Made by a program: the position numbers and the translations under genes
The notes under the pieces: generated by a model
The model's input: only the letters and a program-made list of their open reading frames with translations
Told to the model about the DNA's origin: nothing
Database searches by the model: none
Shown: one piece after another, positions 46,804 to 59,733 of the stretch
Layout: each line of letters opens with the position of its first letter
Numbering within the stretch: the first letter of the stretch is position 1
Source of the DNA: Chalciporus piperatus
Lineage: Eukaryota; Basidiomycota; Agaricomycetes; Boletales; Boletaceae
Reading direction: 5' to 3'
Assembly (NCBI GenBank): GCA_038093975.1
Contig: JBBPTG010000009.1
Location: forward strand, 310,001 to 374,000
Length of the DNA stretch: 64,000 bases

Positions 46804-47370
46804 TGGGTGAGTTGGGGACAGAGACGGAGCATTACACGATCGAATACAACAACAGCGCGTCAACAACGCGAGACAACGCGTCTGTGGCAAAACGTGAGAT
46901 TTGTTTAGCTAATCGAGTCTCCACCGTACGTTCCGCTGAAAACGTCCGACAAAACGTCCGATCATAACTTTTACCAAACATTGTAGTACGCAATATACAC
47001 AGAAGTTGAACGATGGCGGTTGCACCACTGAAGACCCTTCCTCTCTTCACATCACCCATCACCGTCGTCGTGACCTCCATGCCTCTCGTCGCCACAAGCA
47101 ATCGGGAATGAAGCCTCTGCTTAGGAAGGGCATTGGTCTGCGCCCACACGCTCCTTCTGTATCTCGTAATCTTGCTCATGATGATCCAATTGTTAGCCAC
47201 TGGTCAGAACGCTGTATTCCCTGTTACACTTATACTAGTCCTGTTCGTGTCGTCGAGTGATGCTTCTGATTCCAATTTCATGCGTGCAGTCTTGCCTCGG
47301 TGCGATTAGTCATACCCCCTGAGAGTTCGCTCCGAGCAACACGTCGTGCTCTCACAAACAGACGTCACGT
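46804..47370. other. Divergent promoter region of CDC6 and CDK8
   Basis: The region lies between two divergent start codons and is therefore likely a shared promoter. Repeated ACGTCCGA/ACAACGCG words lie at about 46850-46970. They are close to the ACGCGT-type MCB element known at fungal replication genes (for example AACGCGTC at about 46875), but no firm site is claimed. Confidence 0.45.
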
Positions 47371-48982
47371 ATGCTCGATGAATGGTCCCAAACACTCCTT
47401 CAGACCGATCCTATGAGGATCTACCGTTCCAAGAGGGATGCAGCCCACCGAACAGTCACCTCCAAGTACAATATCCTGGGGTTCATATCTTCAGGAACCT
47501 ATGGAAGGGTTTACAAGGCTCAAAGCGTGGACTCGGATAGTGTCATGTACGCTATCAAAAAGTTCAAGCCTGATAAAGAAGGAGATGTTGTGACCTACAC
47601 TGGAATCAGTCAAAGTGCGATTCGAGAGATTGCGGTGAGCTCCACCTCATTCCGTTGGACACATTCAAGTTTCAACGTGCCATGAACAGCTCAATAGGGA
47701 GATATCCCATGAAAATGTTGTTGCCCTCAAAGAAGTGATTCTGGAAGACAAGTCTATCTACATGGTTTTCGATTACGCGGAGCACGACTTTCTTGTATGT
47801 GATCACCACAGACTCGGAACCACGTTGGATCACAATCATGAACTAAAGCATTGATCACAGCAAGTCATTCACCATTACTCTCAAACCCTCCGCGTCCAGA
47901 TTCCATCTCAAGTTCTCAAATCCTTGATATACCAACTCCTGAATGGTCTCGTTTATCTACACTCAACGCACATCCTTCACAGGGACCTCAAACCCGCTAA
48001 TATACTCATCACAGCTTCGGGAGTTGTGAAGATCGGGGATCTTGGTCTTGCCCGACTTGTTCACAAGCCTTTACAGCCCCTCTTCGCAGGTGACAAGGTT
48101 GTGGTCACGATATGGTATCGCGCGCCGGAACTACTCATGGGTGCAAAGCACTACAACAAGGCAATCGATTGCTGGGCTGTGGGTTGCGTCTTAGCCGAAT
48201 TGGCGAGTTTAAGGCCCATATTCAAGGGTGAAGAGGCGAAGTTGGACTCGAAAAAGAATGTCCCTTTCCAAAAGGATCAACTCCTCAAGATCTTTGAGGT
48301 TCTTGGTACGCCAGACGGTAAAGAGTAGTTCGTGTTCTCTCCAGTGACAACCCTCAGCTAACCAGAATTTCTTTGAAGAGAAGGATTGGCCTGGCGTCCG
48401 TGATATGCCAGAATATTCAAATATGAAGCGACTCGATCTGTATGTGAATGGAATAGTTGATCCTGCTGTAACTGAAAGCCCCCGTTCAAGATACGAAAAC
48501 CGTCTGCCAGGGTGGTGCCAGTCGCGCATTCGATCGCAACAAGGGCATGAACTACTGCGCCAGCTATTTGCATACGATCCAGACAAACGGTTGACCGCAA
48601 AAGAGGCTTTGGGTCACAAATGGTTCCAGGAAGATCCCCGACCAACATGGAAGTCAGTCAAGAACGCTTTTCTTCTCCCCGTCATAAGACTCATGTGTCG
48701 TTGCTTAGTGTCTTCCAATATGTTCCAGCCCATCAAACCCCACCGCAACGTCGAATTACACAGGATGAGGCACCGTCCATGATGGGTGCTCCTGCGCTAA
48801 CGCAGGCTCAGACACAACCACAAGGAGGAGCACACGGACACGGACAAGGTCAACATTTATCGCAACAATCCAAACCCGGTAGTTCAACAAGTTTCGCGAG
48901 CGTCAGCGCCGGGGCTGGAGCTATGCAAGGATATAATACAGTCCAGGGGGGGTCCTCCAGGAAGAAAGCCAGGCTCGGGTGA
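47371..48982 (+). CDS. SSN3: Mediator-associated cyclin-dependent kinase CDK8 (SSN3/SRB10)
   Basis: This is the kinase of the Mediator CDK8 module with cyclin C; it represses or tunes RNA polymerase II transcription. Five exons (47371-47634, 47690-47794, 47861-48317, 48379-48652, 48709-48982) give 457 residues. Motifs are [42 protein letters not shown] (the SMSACRE-like helix), [19 protein letters not shown] and [16 protein letters not shown]. The activation loop has no phosphorylatable Thr at the usual T-loop site, as in CDK8s. DLG replaces the DMG of animals and matches yeast. The C-terminal tail is Gln/Gly/His-rich and ends in a basic [11 protein letters not shown]. Confidence 0.94.
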
Positions 48983-49234
48983 AAGCACGTTGTTAATACA
49001 TAGATTTATTTATTTATTTTTGGGGTCAAAAGTAAATGTAAAATTTGCCAAGATCTTGATATGTTCCGAAGCGGATCATCGAGTGCCTCGTTCCGCGTCA
49101 CTTGGCAGATGCTCTCATTGGCAGAGTTGTTCGCTTCTCACATTCCATAACTGTATCCAAACCAGCGTTGTATGCTCGCAGCGGCTCGCAACATTCCGAT
49201 TTTTAAGCTGTAACGAACGGTTGGTCTTTGTGCG

Positions 49235-50474
49235 ATGGCACAAGCCAATGCGCAAAAAAACGGGTTCTGGTCGCCCGAGCTTCTTTGTTACTTCGTGGCC
49301 GGAGGTGTTGCCGGTGCCGCGTCCCGGACTGTCGTGAGTCCACTAGAAAGGCTCAAGATTATACAGTGAGTAATTAGCGTATACATCACTCACTTCCCGA
49401 TGACGAAGCGTCCTTCAGGCAAGTGCAACCACGTGGTTTCGATGGCCAGTACAAGGGTGTCTGGCGAAGCCTTGTAAGGATGTGGAGGGAAGAAGGTTTT
49501 GCAGGCTTCATGCGGGGAAACGGGATTAACTGCCTGCGGATTGTGCCTTATAGCGCGGTGCAGTTCACGACTTACGAGCAGCTCAAAAAAGTCCGTGAAT
49601 AACTCCCTTCCAAAAGCTCAAATACTGACTTACAAATAGGTGTTTACAAACCATGGGTCCAAGGAACTCGATATCCCGACACGATTGATTAGCGGGGCCT
49701 TGGCGGGGATCACCTCAGTCTGTGCGTAAAGTGACGAAGGTTTTGATCCGACGTTTCAACCAACCTGATCTTAGGTTCAACATACCCACTGGACCTCGTA
49801 CGCTCCCGTTTGTCGATCTCTACCGCCAGTATATCTGTCCAGAACCAAGCACCATTGGCAGCATTAGACGCTGTTCCGGGATCTTCTACCACTAGAGCCC
49901 TTTACTCGAAGGCTGATCTAACGGTACTTAGTATGACTCTCAAAGTCATGCGCGAAGAAGGTGGCGTTCGCGGATTGTATCGCGGGCTAATTACAACGGC
50001 AGTGGGGGTTGCTCCCTACGTAGGCATCAATTTTGCAGCATACGAGGCACTGCGGGGTATCATCACCCCTCCTGGACAAAACAGTATTGCCAGGAAGCTA
50101 CTCTGCGGTGCTCTAGCTGGTAAGGATCTATTATGGCCGTTCTTTTCGTACTCAGGTTTGCATGCGCAGGGACTATCTCGCAAACACTAACATACCCTTT
50201 CGATGTGCTGAGGCGAAAGATGCAAGTGGTGGGCATGCCATCTGGCGGAATGGGATACAAGTACAATGGAGCTCTAGATGCCATGAGAACAATCACTCGC
50301 ACTGAAGGGTTACGGGGCTTGTATCGCGGACTTTGGCCCAATCTACGTGAGTCTATCCATGAGAACTGCCTAATGACATATCTTGACGAAGCAACGACAG
50401 TCAAGGTTGCGCCAAGTATTGCGATATCATTCTTCACTTACGAACTAGTGAAAGATCTTCTCGTTGCATTATAG
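49235..50474 (+). CDS. Mitochondrial carrier (SLC25), YPR011C-like
   Basis: This solute carrier of the mitochondrial inner membrane has six exons (49235-49365, 49419-49590, 49640-49721, 49775-50119, 50170-50346, 50401-50474) giving 326 residues with three repeats of about 100. The signature PX[DE]XX[KR] is seen three times: SPLERLKIIQ, YPLDLVRSRL and YPFDVLRRKM. Each is followed by the GFMRGNG / GLYRGL type motif. The text LRIVPYSAVQFTTYEQLKK and the ending KVAPSIAISFFTYEL fit the group of yeast YPR011C (adenosine-phosphosulfate transport) and SLC25A42/Leu5-like CoA carriers. The substrate is not settled. An extra Ser/Ala-rich loop lies between helices 3 and 4. There is no presequence, as expected. 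Confidence 0.9.
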
Positions 50475-51043
50475 AACACGATCTGGAATCCTAGAGTAGA
50501 ATGATTTAATTATTTAATTTTGAATGTAACGTTCAGGGTCCCAGGGCCGTGATTGTTGACCCAAAATTGGAGAGTTGCTTGAGTGTTGCATCAAGTTGTC
50601 CATTGCACTGCGTGCGCTGTCTCATACGACGTGCAGCCGTGGCACTGCAGCCTACTGCAGCGTATTGTCGCTCATTCATCCTCACCCGTTAAAGTCTCAG
50701 CTGGTTTTGCAGACTTGTTGATGCTCTTGACTGATCATCAGACCTCCGCTGCTGTCAGAAACTGATTCTGCATGGTGAGTTTCCAATCACTATACTTATA
50801 TTACTGTTGGTGGCAGTGGGTCCTCCACGTTCGTAGCCTTGCTGCCTCCACATTGCCCTTCTCTAGACCCTTACGTCCACCTTTCCTTGCTTGGACTCAT
50901 GCTGATGAATTTACGCCCGGCTTTTCCACTGTAGCACCGTAATTATCTCGTTCAGCTGATCCTCGACTTCATATTTTGCTAGACCCGATCTGTCTGGCCG
51001 CCTCTCCCCACGCCTGAAATCCACTGTCCTGCCCGAGAATACC
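50475..51043. other. Intergenic, no gene seen
   Basis: 3' flank of the carrier gene and 5' region of the RhoGAP gene. No coding signal is supported. Confidence 0.5.
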
Positions 51044-54000
51044 ATGGTCCAGAACAAGCAACCGTTCTCCACGTCTCAGGCCTCGCTTCCGTCCTCGTTT
51101 TCTCCATCTGCTGCTTCGTCCATGCTGCTACCTGCAACATCCTCCTCTCATCCTGATATCACAAATTCCGATCAGCTCTCTTCTACCACGTTCAAGAGCA
51201 TCTTTGGTGTGCCTGCTTCCTTCCCCCAAGCTCGCTCATTCTCTTCCACATCTTCAATGGGCCAGGTTGTTAGCCGGCCTGAGGATACCACTACCTTCCC
51301 GCCCACACCGACTCCCTCTTCTTTGGGTACCCCGGCTTCCAGTACTGGGAGTCGGATCAAGCGTGCTTTCGTTGGGCGCCGGAAAAAGTCGGACACCTTG
51401 GCGCCTCCATCCCCCCAAATTAACAAGGGCAAGGAATTGCCAAGTGACGATTTATTGTACGGTACTCCGCCGCGCCAGCTAGGAGCAAAACAGCTTACGC
51501 GCCAGCTTGCGCAACATGTCTTCAACAAGAGGCAACAAGGCTCGACGACAGCTTCTCCTGCGATGAGTGTCAACAGTCTACCTCCCCCTCTCCCACCTAA
51601 GCAACTGCCAGCCTCGGCGCCCTCGAGTCCTCCGCCCTCACGTCTGGCACCGATCCATACCAATATCGATAAGCGCGTCTCCATCCTGACGACATCTAGT
51701 CCAATTGCGCCAGCGCTGGATTTCATGAGGAGGAGCGACGAACAGGTGGAGCAGATCGTAGGGAAGGAAAACCAACGGAGAGAGCTTGAAAGGTCGGAAA
51801 CCAAGGAGATTCGCAGGAAAAGCGATTCCACCCTGAGCCATCACACGATCCGTCCTCCCTTGGGCCCCAGAACTTCACGCCCTGTGTCAGTCGCGGACTC
51901 ACTACATTCCACAAACACCGTTATGCCTGTGAACAAGCGCCTGAGTGCACTTCTTACAGATGCAGAGTACGCTATGCCAGAGGAGGAGGATGGGGAGAGG
52001 CAGGAAGAAAAAGGGCATGCGTTTACTCGCCGTGCGTCTCCTGCCTCTTCGTTGCGTCTCAGAGACAGGAGGTCTCAATCGCTCAATCTTGGTCCACCTC
52101 TCTCATTGGTGGTTTCTGGTCCCACTGCTGCCACTGCGACGATGAGCCTGGAAGCGATAACGCTCACTCTTCCTAGAACAGCCCAGGTGGTACGTGATCA
52201 AGCGCAGCTGCCTCAAACCACGGCGACAGCTACTTTCTCTTCGTTGCGTTCGGACACTACGGGGGTTTCTGGAAAACCATGCTCCACCGTCAGACCTCCG
52301 CCACACCGAATCCCCAAACTGCCATCGTCGCACGTCGAACGAACCGAGCGAACTCTCCCAGATGTTCCGGGGCCATTACAAAGACCGACATTGCCACCAC
52401 CACCTGACCTTACACCCCCATCCTTCCGCCAAACCGCCATTAGCATGACTTCAGGTTTCGCACCAGCTGCAGGGCTTGCAAGACGTGCTGTCGAAAAAAT
52501 GGGGCGAGTTTGGGGTTCAAAAAGTTCGTTCTCTGGTCCTCTTGCGTCGCCAGTTGGCATGCCACCATCTGCGTTCTCTCATGGTTGTCCTGGTCCATCA
52601 TCTCGTGCAAGGCCACATCACTCGGAGTCCCTTCATGGGCATGGCAGAAAATCTCGCCACAATCCTCAGACACCATCTGTCAGCTCCACTAGTTCGTCTT
52701 TATCCGATCACGGGGGGGCACAACTTGGCACATGTCTCCGAGGTCCTATTTGTGTATCAACAGGCGGCCTGGTGTTTGGCAGAGACCTTAAGATGTGTGT
52801 GACAGACACTGCTATTGGTTCCGCCCGAAGCACCGTTCACGCACAGCACAACCTCACACATTATCAGATTGTCGAGTCGGATTCGGAGCATGTTCGGCAA
52901 AGCGAACCCTCAGGGCCTTTAGAAAGCCGATACATTCCTGCGTTAGTCGTTAGGTGCGCGCAGCACATTCTTGCCTGGGGTGTTCAAGAACAAGGTCTTT
53001 TCCGGTACGAAACGCAAACATATTCTCTCCGTTTAATTCATGCTTACCATTCAACCCCAGAGTCAGTGGCCGTTCATCCCACGTAGCCAAGCTACGTGCC
53101 GAGTTCGATACGGGTAAGGCAGCCATCTTTTTCGGATTAAACTCGGGATTGATCACCCCATTTTAGGAGCCGATTTCGACCTCGCGCAATCGAGTCCTGG
53201 GGACTTGGACCCTCACGCAGTTGCTTCGATATTTAAGGCCTACTTGCGAGAGTGTGAGTGAAATTGTTTGTTTTGAGCTACTTGTGACTGATGAATGTCT
53301 TCAAGTGCCCGAGCCCATCCTGACGGACCAGCTGATGCCGTACTTTGACGCTGTCATGGCTTCAGAGAGGTCTACAAATAATACCCCAGACCCACTCCCG
53401 TCAAAGAGCATTCACCCTGGTCTTCGGAAACCTCCGTCACTGTCAACCCTCGGCATGCCAGTGTTCGGCAGCCCCCATCCTCCATCTGAATCGTTGCGAA
53501 AGGCTCTGTCATCTCTCATCTCTCGCCTCCCGCAGGAAAACCGTGACCTACTGTTAACGGTAACGGAGGTCATCAATCACACTTCCAAGAGGAGCTCAGA
53601 GACGAAGATGCCACTCAGTAATTTGCTGCTCGTGCTGTGCCCCAGCTTGAGTATCAACCCATCCCTGCTTCAGGCATTATGCGAAAGTCAGGGAATCTGG
53701 GACGGTGTCTACGATCCTGCGGAAGCTGTTGATGATGCGACTGCTGGCGATCTTCATCAGTCCCCGGTTGACTCGTCGGGAGTGGTAAATGAAAGTGAAG
53801 CTGAAGCTGCGGTTGGTACCGGCGAGGTGATATCCCCGAGATCGTCGAATGATAGCAAGCGCGACCCTCGTCCCCTTCCCAATCTTCCCATTGAGGGTGT
53901 TCCTGATGTTCCCGCTCGTGCACCGTTCTCCGCTGCAGCTCCTCTGCTTTCTTCCGAAGCTCCAGGACCGCAAAGTAGTCGCGACCCAGCACACCATATT

Positions 54001-54945
54001 CCAACTGACTCTGAGACATCCTCGTCATTCACCACCGATGATAGTTCTTCGATTTCCCATTTATCTCAAGGCGGCCGCCCAGTTACCCCAACATCTGTGA
54101 ATTTCAAGTTAATCACCCCCTACTTCCCACCTTCCCTATCGTGTTCCACCGATTCTCTATCCGTTCCCTCATTATCATCTGGATCACCTATGCATTCAGT
54201 TAAACCGCTTGCGCTCGTGGATGAATGCGGCGAGCGACAGTCTTCTACTTCCCCATATTCACCTGAAATTGCGGAACCAATTCCGCTTCCTCTGCCGAGT
54301 TTGCGACCCGCGCAGCCTGGACCGGAAGCTCAGTTCCAATTTCCCGGGCCGCGCGATAATGTCACTCGAAGTCCACTCAAACATCGTAAATCTACGCCAT
54401 CTATGTCATTTTCTTCTTCCGTATCAGCCGAGGCCCGATCAGCCTCTCTGGCTACCCGGGCAAAGCGGATGAAGAAGCCCTCGTTGCACATACTATTTGC
54501 CAAACGATCTGCATCGCCGATCTCATCTCCAACAACACAGTCGCCGGTTATCGGTGCGAGCTCTCTCACCACGCTACGTGAGACTCCTCCAAGCCCGTCA
54601 TCTGCGTCCGAGTCTTCTCCAGATTCTATGGTCACGGCCCCACAGTCATCCAGGTTTAGCTATCCGCCAGTATTGGATACGGCGATCGACGAGTCTTCGA
54701 TTTCGCTCGCATTAGGCATCGAAGATGACCATGAAGATTATGCAACATCCGTTGTGCATACCATCAAGGACGGTCCGTTGGACTCGCAGGAGATGACGAC
54801 GTCCAGCCCACCCCTTCCCCTCTCATCTGAGACGACCAAGCAGGGTCGGTTCCATCACTTGGATATCCCCCGTTCCCAGGACGAGTTCGGGGACACTAAC
54901 TGGACTCAGAGTGTATTGTTGGCGGCTGGTGAGTCCGGGTGGTAA
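51044..54945 (+). CDS. RhoGAP-domain protein, 1246 residues
   Basis: This GTPase-activating protein for Rho/Cdc42/Rac has four exons (51044-53004, 53061-53113, 53167-53253, 53306-54945). Residues 1-600 are Ser/Pro/Thr-rich with several basic and proline-rich motifs (for example LPPPLPPKQLPASAP, an SH3-ligand type). The RhoGAP domain begins near residue 625 (YIPALVVRCAQHILAWGV). The arginine finger is Arg654 in GLFRVSGR. ASIFKAYLRELPEPILTDQ and SLSINPSLLQALCESQGI complete the fold. Two tiny exons of 53 and 87 bases encode the core of the domain. The C-terminal 450 residues are again disordered, and a KRMKKPSLHILFAKR basic helix occurs there. It likely acts at the cell cortex in polarity. CDC24, an activator of the same GTPase class, lies 5 kb away. 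Confidence 0.9.
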
Positions 54946-55358
54946 GCGGGACGTGTGGTGGGCCTCGCTGGGAAGGATTGTATCGACGGACAATAAGAAA
55001 TACCTCTCACACCCGGACTATCTAGCTGCTATACGGCCTGCAGGCAGGTTTCCATCTACGCTTGTGGGTTCCCTTGCAGTCTAATCAGGTTCCCCGCCTG
55101 CAGCGCCTTTCCGTTCGAATTTGGAATGATATACTATACATACCCTCGACATACCCATGTTCTTTCTCTTTTATCGACTATTTTTTTTCTGGGCTTTTTT
55201 TTGTCAAGTGTCTTTAATGTTAAACGTGATATCTAAATTTCTAATGAGGCTGCATGACGTCAGCTATGGTCTGGCCTTGGGTGGTCTGACCTTGAAGTTG
55301 TGGTTGAAACCAAGTTCAAACTCTGTGGTTCTCTCCAGCCGATCTCTGTCCTCTTGTC
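54946..55358. other. Intergenic, no gene seen
   Basis: 3' flank of the RhoGAP gene and promoter of the GH63 gene. A T-rich tract lies at about 55160-55210. Confidence 0.5.
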
Positions 55359-58300
55359 ATGGCTTCAGCTTCCGTCAGAGCGATACAAGGAAAGCTCTTC
55401 AGAGGCAGCGAGGACTCCCCAGGCCTAGGATCGACCGATCGCGATCCTCGTCTCACTATCCATATACCCAAACAGACCGTACCAATCTATCCCCCTCTCA
55501 AGACCACAAAGGCGAGCCCAAATGGTTCAAACCTCGCAGACGGAGACGACACCCAAAAAAGTTACCGCCAACGGTTAAGTGATAATCTCGGCGCCACCTA
55601 CCAAGGTGCAGAGAGATACCGTTTGCATCAGGACGAAGCTCGGCTTCGACACTGGAAACGATGGGGCCCATACCTCAGCGATCGACAATGGGTAATTGAT
55701 CTGTGGGCAGTCTTCGTGAGGATATAGTACTCACGCCTAATCTCCAGGCAACTGTCCGTGAGGACTATTCAGAAAATGGCGATGCTTGGACCCATTTCCC
55801 CCACGAACACGCACGATCGCGCGCTTATCGATGGGGTGAGGATGGCATCGGCGGAATCTCAGATAACCACCAACGACTCTGCTTTTCTCTCTCCTTGTGG
55901 AATGGCCAAGATCCCATTCTGAAGGAGCGCCTTTTTGGCGTCACAGGCCACCAAGGGAATCATGGCGAAGATGTCAAGGAACTTTACTACTACCTCGACT
56001 CGACGCCTTCTCATTCCTACATGAAATTCTTATACAAATACCCTCAGCGCGAGTACCCATACGAACAACTCGTGGAAGAAAATGTCCACCGAGATCGGAA
56101 TGTAGCAGAGTATGAGATCCTGGACTCAGAAGTCTTCGACGACGACCGGTATTGGGATGTTTTTATGGAGGTCTGCCTTCTCGCCTGTGCTTGTTATCAC
56201 TGAACTAAATCTAGCCGCGTAGTACGCCAAAGATGAAGATGATCCCAACAACATCTACGTGCGCATCACTAGCTACAATCGCGGTCCGGAACCTGCAACA
56301 CTCCACATCATCCCCCAGTTGTGGTTCCGCAACACATGGTCATGGCCCGCCGTCAAGCCTCCGATGCCAACTCTCGCCAAGGCAGTCACCGAGAACGATA
56401 TCCAATACATCAAGATAAAGCATCCTGCAATGGAAAGGTACTTCATGTACTGCTTACCATCTCCACCGCCGGTAAATGCGGAGGGTGCCTTTGTCACGGA
56501 TGAAGACGTCGTCCAACCCGAACTCCTTTTCACGGAGAATGACACCAACCTCCGCCGCCTTTACGGAGGGAACAACGCTTCACCGTATGTCAAAGATGCT
56601 TTCCATGACCACATCATTCCGCGTCATCGACCTGCCTCCGATGGATTATCGTCACAGCCTCCGCACTACGTTAACCCTGAACAACGGGGCACAAAGGCCG
56701 CGGCGCATTACACCTTCCAGGACGTCCCACCGAGAGGCGGATGTGCGGTCGTAAGGATAAAACTAACCCCACAGTCGGCGTCAAAGGTTCCGAACCTGGA
56801 GGACGAGGCTGCATTTGACGCTGTGGTGGAGGAGCGACGCGAAGAGGCAGACGAGTTCTATAATTCGCTGGTATTTGGCCCGATGAGCGACGATTTCAAA
56901 CAAATCATGAGACAGGCTCTCGGAGGGATGTTGTGGACGAAGCAGTACTATCACTTCGTACAAAAGGAGTGGATTGAAGGCGACCCTGGTCAACCCCCAC
57001 CACCTCCAGGACGCAAACACGTTCGCAATAAAGTAAGTTTTCTCAATCGATGGCCATCCCCATTTGACCGCTACCTAGGATTGGCGTCACATGCACATCG
57101 ATGACATTCTTTCTATGCCTGACAAGTACGTGCTCGTGCGCACTCCTTACTTTTTACTGACAAGGCGTCCATCAGATGGGAATACCCGTTTTTCGCTGCT
57201 TGGGATACCGCCTTCCATTGTATTCCACTGGCGGTCGTCGATGCGACCTTCGCCAAGAAACAGTTAGACCTACTCACTCGAGAGTGGTACATGAAGCCAG
57301 ACGGCCAAATTCCCGCCTACGAATGGAATTTTTCCGATGTCAATCCCCCGGTGCATGCGTGGTGAGTAATACTTAAGATGGGCTGTTCCTTATGATACGA
57401 CAAACACCAGGGCGACGTTCAGAGTTTTCAAGATAGAGCGCAAGCTGACCGGCAGGGAGGATATCCCTTTTTTGGAAAGGGTCTTTCAGAAGCTACTGCT
57501 CAACTTTACGTGGTATGTGATATGCATGAAGGAAATGATGACGGTTCACCTGGTAGCTGTGCAGGTGGGTGAACAGAAAGGACTCTGGAGGCCACAACGT
57601 CTTTGAGGGAGGATTTCTTGGGCTTGACAATATTGGCGTATTCAATCGATCCGAGCCGTTACCGACGGGAGGTAGCCTACGTCAAGCAGACGGTACTGCT
57701 TGGATGGCATTTTACTGCCTAAACATGTAGGTCCAACAAAACACGCTCGCCCACGAGTTTGTTGACGATGTCTAGGTTGAATATGGCGCTTGAGCTTGCG
57801 AAGCACAATCCAGTTTACGAAGATATTGCCTCGAAATTCTTCGAGGTCTGTCGACTGCCTATCCTTCTTAATGATACTCATCGATGACCACACAGCACTT
57901 TATCTTTATTGCTGATGCTATGACGTACATGTCAGGAGACAATGAGCTGAGCCTCTGGAACGAGGAAGACGGGATGTACTATGATGTCATTCAGTTCGCA
58001 CCTGGGAACTCGATCCAGTTGCCTGTGCGAAGCCTCGTTGGCCTCATACCTCTCTATGCAACTCTGGTCCTCGAGCCAGACGTACTTAATCGATTCCCTG
58101 GATTCAAGAAACGGGTGGAATGGTTTATCGACAATCGACCTGAAGTCTCGGCTCGGAATATGGCAAACATCAAGGGTAATCTACCTTTTTCTAAGCTACC
58201 TTTCTTTTTTTCTCAAATTCTTATAGTTGCTGGTAAGGGCGAGCGACGCCTGCTTGCGCTGGCCAGCAAAGAGAGGCTGGTGCGCATATTGGAGAAGATG

Positions 58301-59287
58301 CTCGATGAGAACGAATTCCTGAGTGAATACGGCGTTCGATCGTAAGTCGAGTTGCTAGCATTCCTCTCACGAGCTGATGCAATGCTGCGAAGTTTGTCCA
58401 AGTTGCACAAGGATAAACCGTGGGGAATGCATGTCCACGGGCAATTGCATGAAGTCAGATACTGGCCAGGGGATTCTCACTCGGGGATGTTCGGCGGAAA
58501 CTCAAATTGGCGAGGGCCAATCTGTAAGGCCGAATTTCACGCAAAGTCGTCAACTCATGCTCTGTCTAGGGCTGGCTGTCAATTTTCTGCTCATCGAAAG
58601 TCTTCAACGGTTCTACCAATACTATGGGGATGATTTGCAGGTCGAGTGCCCTACCGGTAGCGGCGAGTATATGAACCTCGTCGAAGTTGCGGAAGAAATT
58701 CAACATCGTATTATCCACCTCTTTGGCCGCGATATTGACGGCAAAAGGGCTATCAACGGCGGCAGTCCAAAGCTAGATAGCGATCCTCATTTCCGAGATT
58801 ATGTCTGGTTTTACGAAGTAAGGGAAAATCTTTTTTCTTCGCCCAGTAACTAACGCGATCATTGTCTCAGTATTTCCATGGGGATAGTGGCCGCGGACTT
58901 GGAGCATCGCATCAAACAGGATGGTGAGGATAGTCTCTCATGAATCACTGTTCTCGCTGAACGACCTCTCTCTTATGAGGTCCGGTCTGGTTGCCTATCA
59001 TATTCTGCAGAGTGGGGCGACATGTCGCTTGCCTAGAACACCGCGAAGTACGTTCTTGCCTCTTACTTGCCAATACCCCCCTGACCTTTCCTCACAGCCC
59101 CTCGGAGCATGGTGAACCACTACTTTGATGTACGTACAGTCATCTCTTTTAACTCGCTGTTCTGAAGAGACCACAGGAAACTATTGATGCGCAATCGGAG
59201 TACGGGGACGACGCTCGTTCTTTATACAGTGCCATGAGCGTCATGGACCTGAATACCCTCAGTGACTTGTCTCCCGATGCGCTGTAA
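55359..59287 (+). CDS. Glycoside hydrolase family 63 protein (cytosolic type)
   Basis: Sixteen exons give 1056 residues: 55359-55691, 55748-56170, 56223-57032, 57079-57125, 57176-57361, 57411-57512, 57565-57726, 57776-57845, 57896-58175, 58227-58341, 58393-58523, 58570-58817, 58871-58923, 58980-59047, 59098-59129, 59177-59287. The (alpha/alpha)6 core is marked by [69 protein letters not shown] and [19 protein letters not shown]63 includes ER glucosidase I, but this protein has no signal peptide or membrane anchor. It belongs to the longer fungal and bacterial group (mannosylglycerate-hydrolase-like) of unsettled substrate. The C-terminal tail has [15 protein letters not shown]. Introns are very short (43-66 bp). 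Confidence 0.92.
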
Positions 59288-59733
59288 ACTGAATTCATGG
59301 TGGTAGATAGATTTTCTTCCTTGTACAACGACAATAGAGTTGAGTGTTCCTAGACTGATTGTGCGCAATAGACATAATATATTGAGACCCATAGCAATGA
59401 CTGCAGTATTCTATCAAAGTGATACATGACCGATGTTCCTCCATTTTAGATATGATACTCGACGGCACGGAAGAATCCAAGGAGCTAAAAAGAACGGTAG
59501 GGGGTGATCGAAGAATCTCAAGGGTAGACCGGATCACTTCAGGATTCCAATATAGGTTAGAGTTTAGACAGAGAAGAAAACGAAAATAAGACTGAACGAA
59601 TGTGGGAAGGCAATGGTGTGCGAAACATAAATTTAACAAACGAGTGTGATGTGCGAGGCGAGTCCCAAAGTAAGAGCAAGATGAACGACAAATGTCGTAA
59701 TGCGACGAGAAGTAGAGAATAGGATGCGAGACT
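59288..59733. other. Intergenic between convergent GH63 and CDC24
   Basis: Both 3' ends meet here; nothing else is supported. Confidence 0.5.

Noticed and set aside
49001..49337. 115-residue frame before the mitochondrial carrier
   Set aside because: It overlaps the carrier's first exon in another frame and has no family features.
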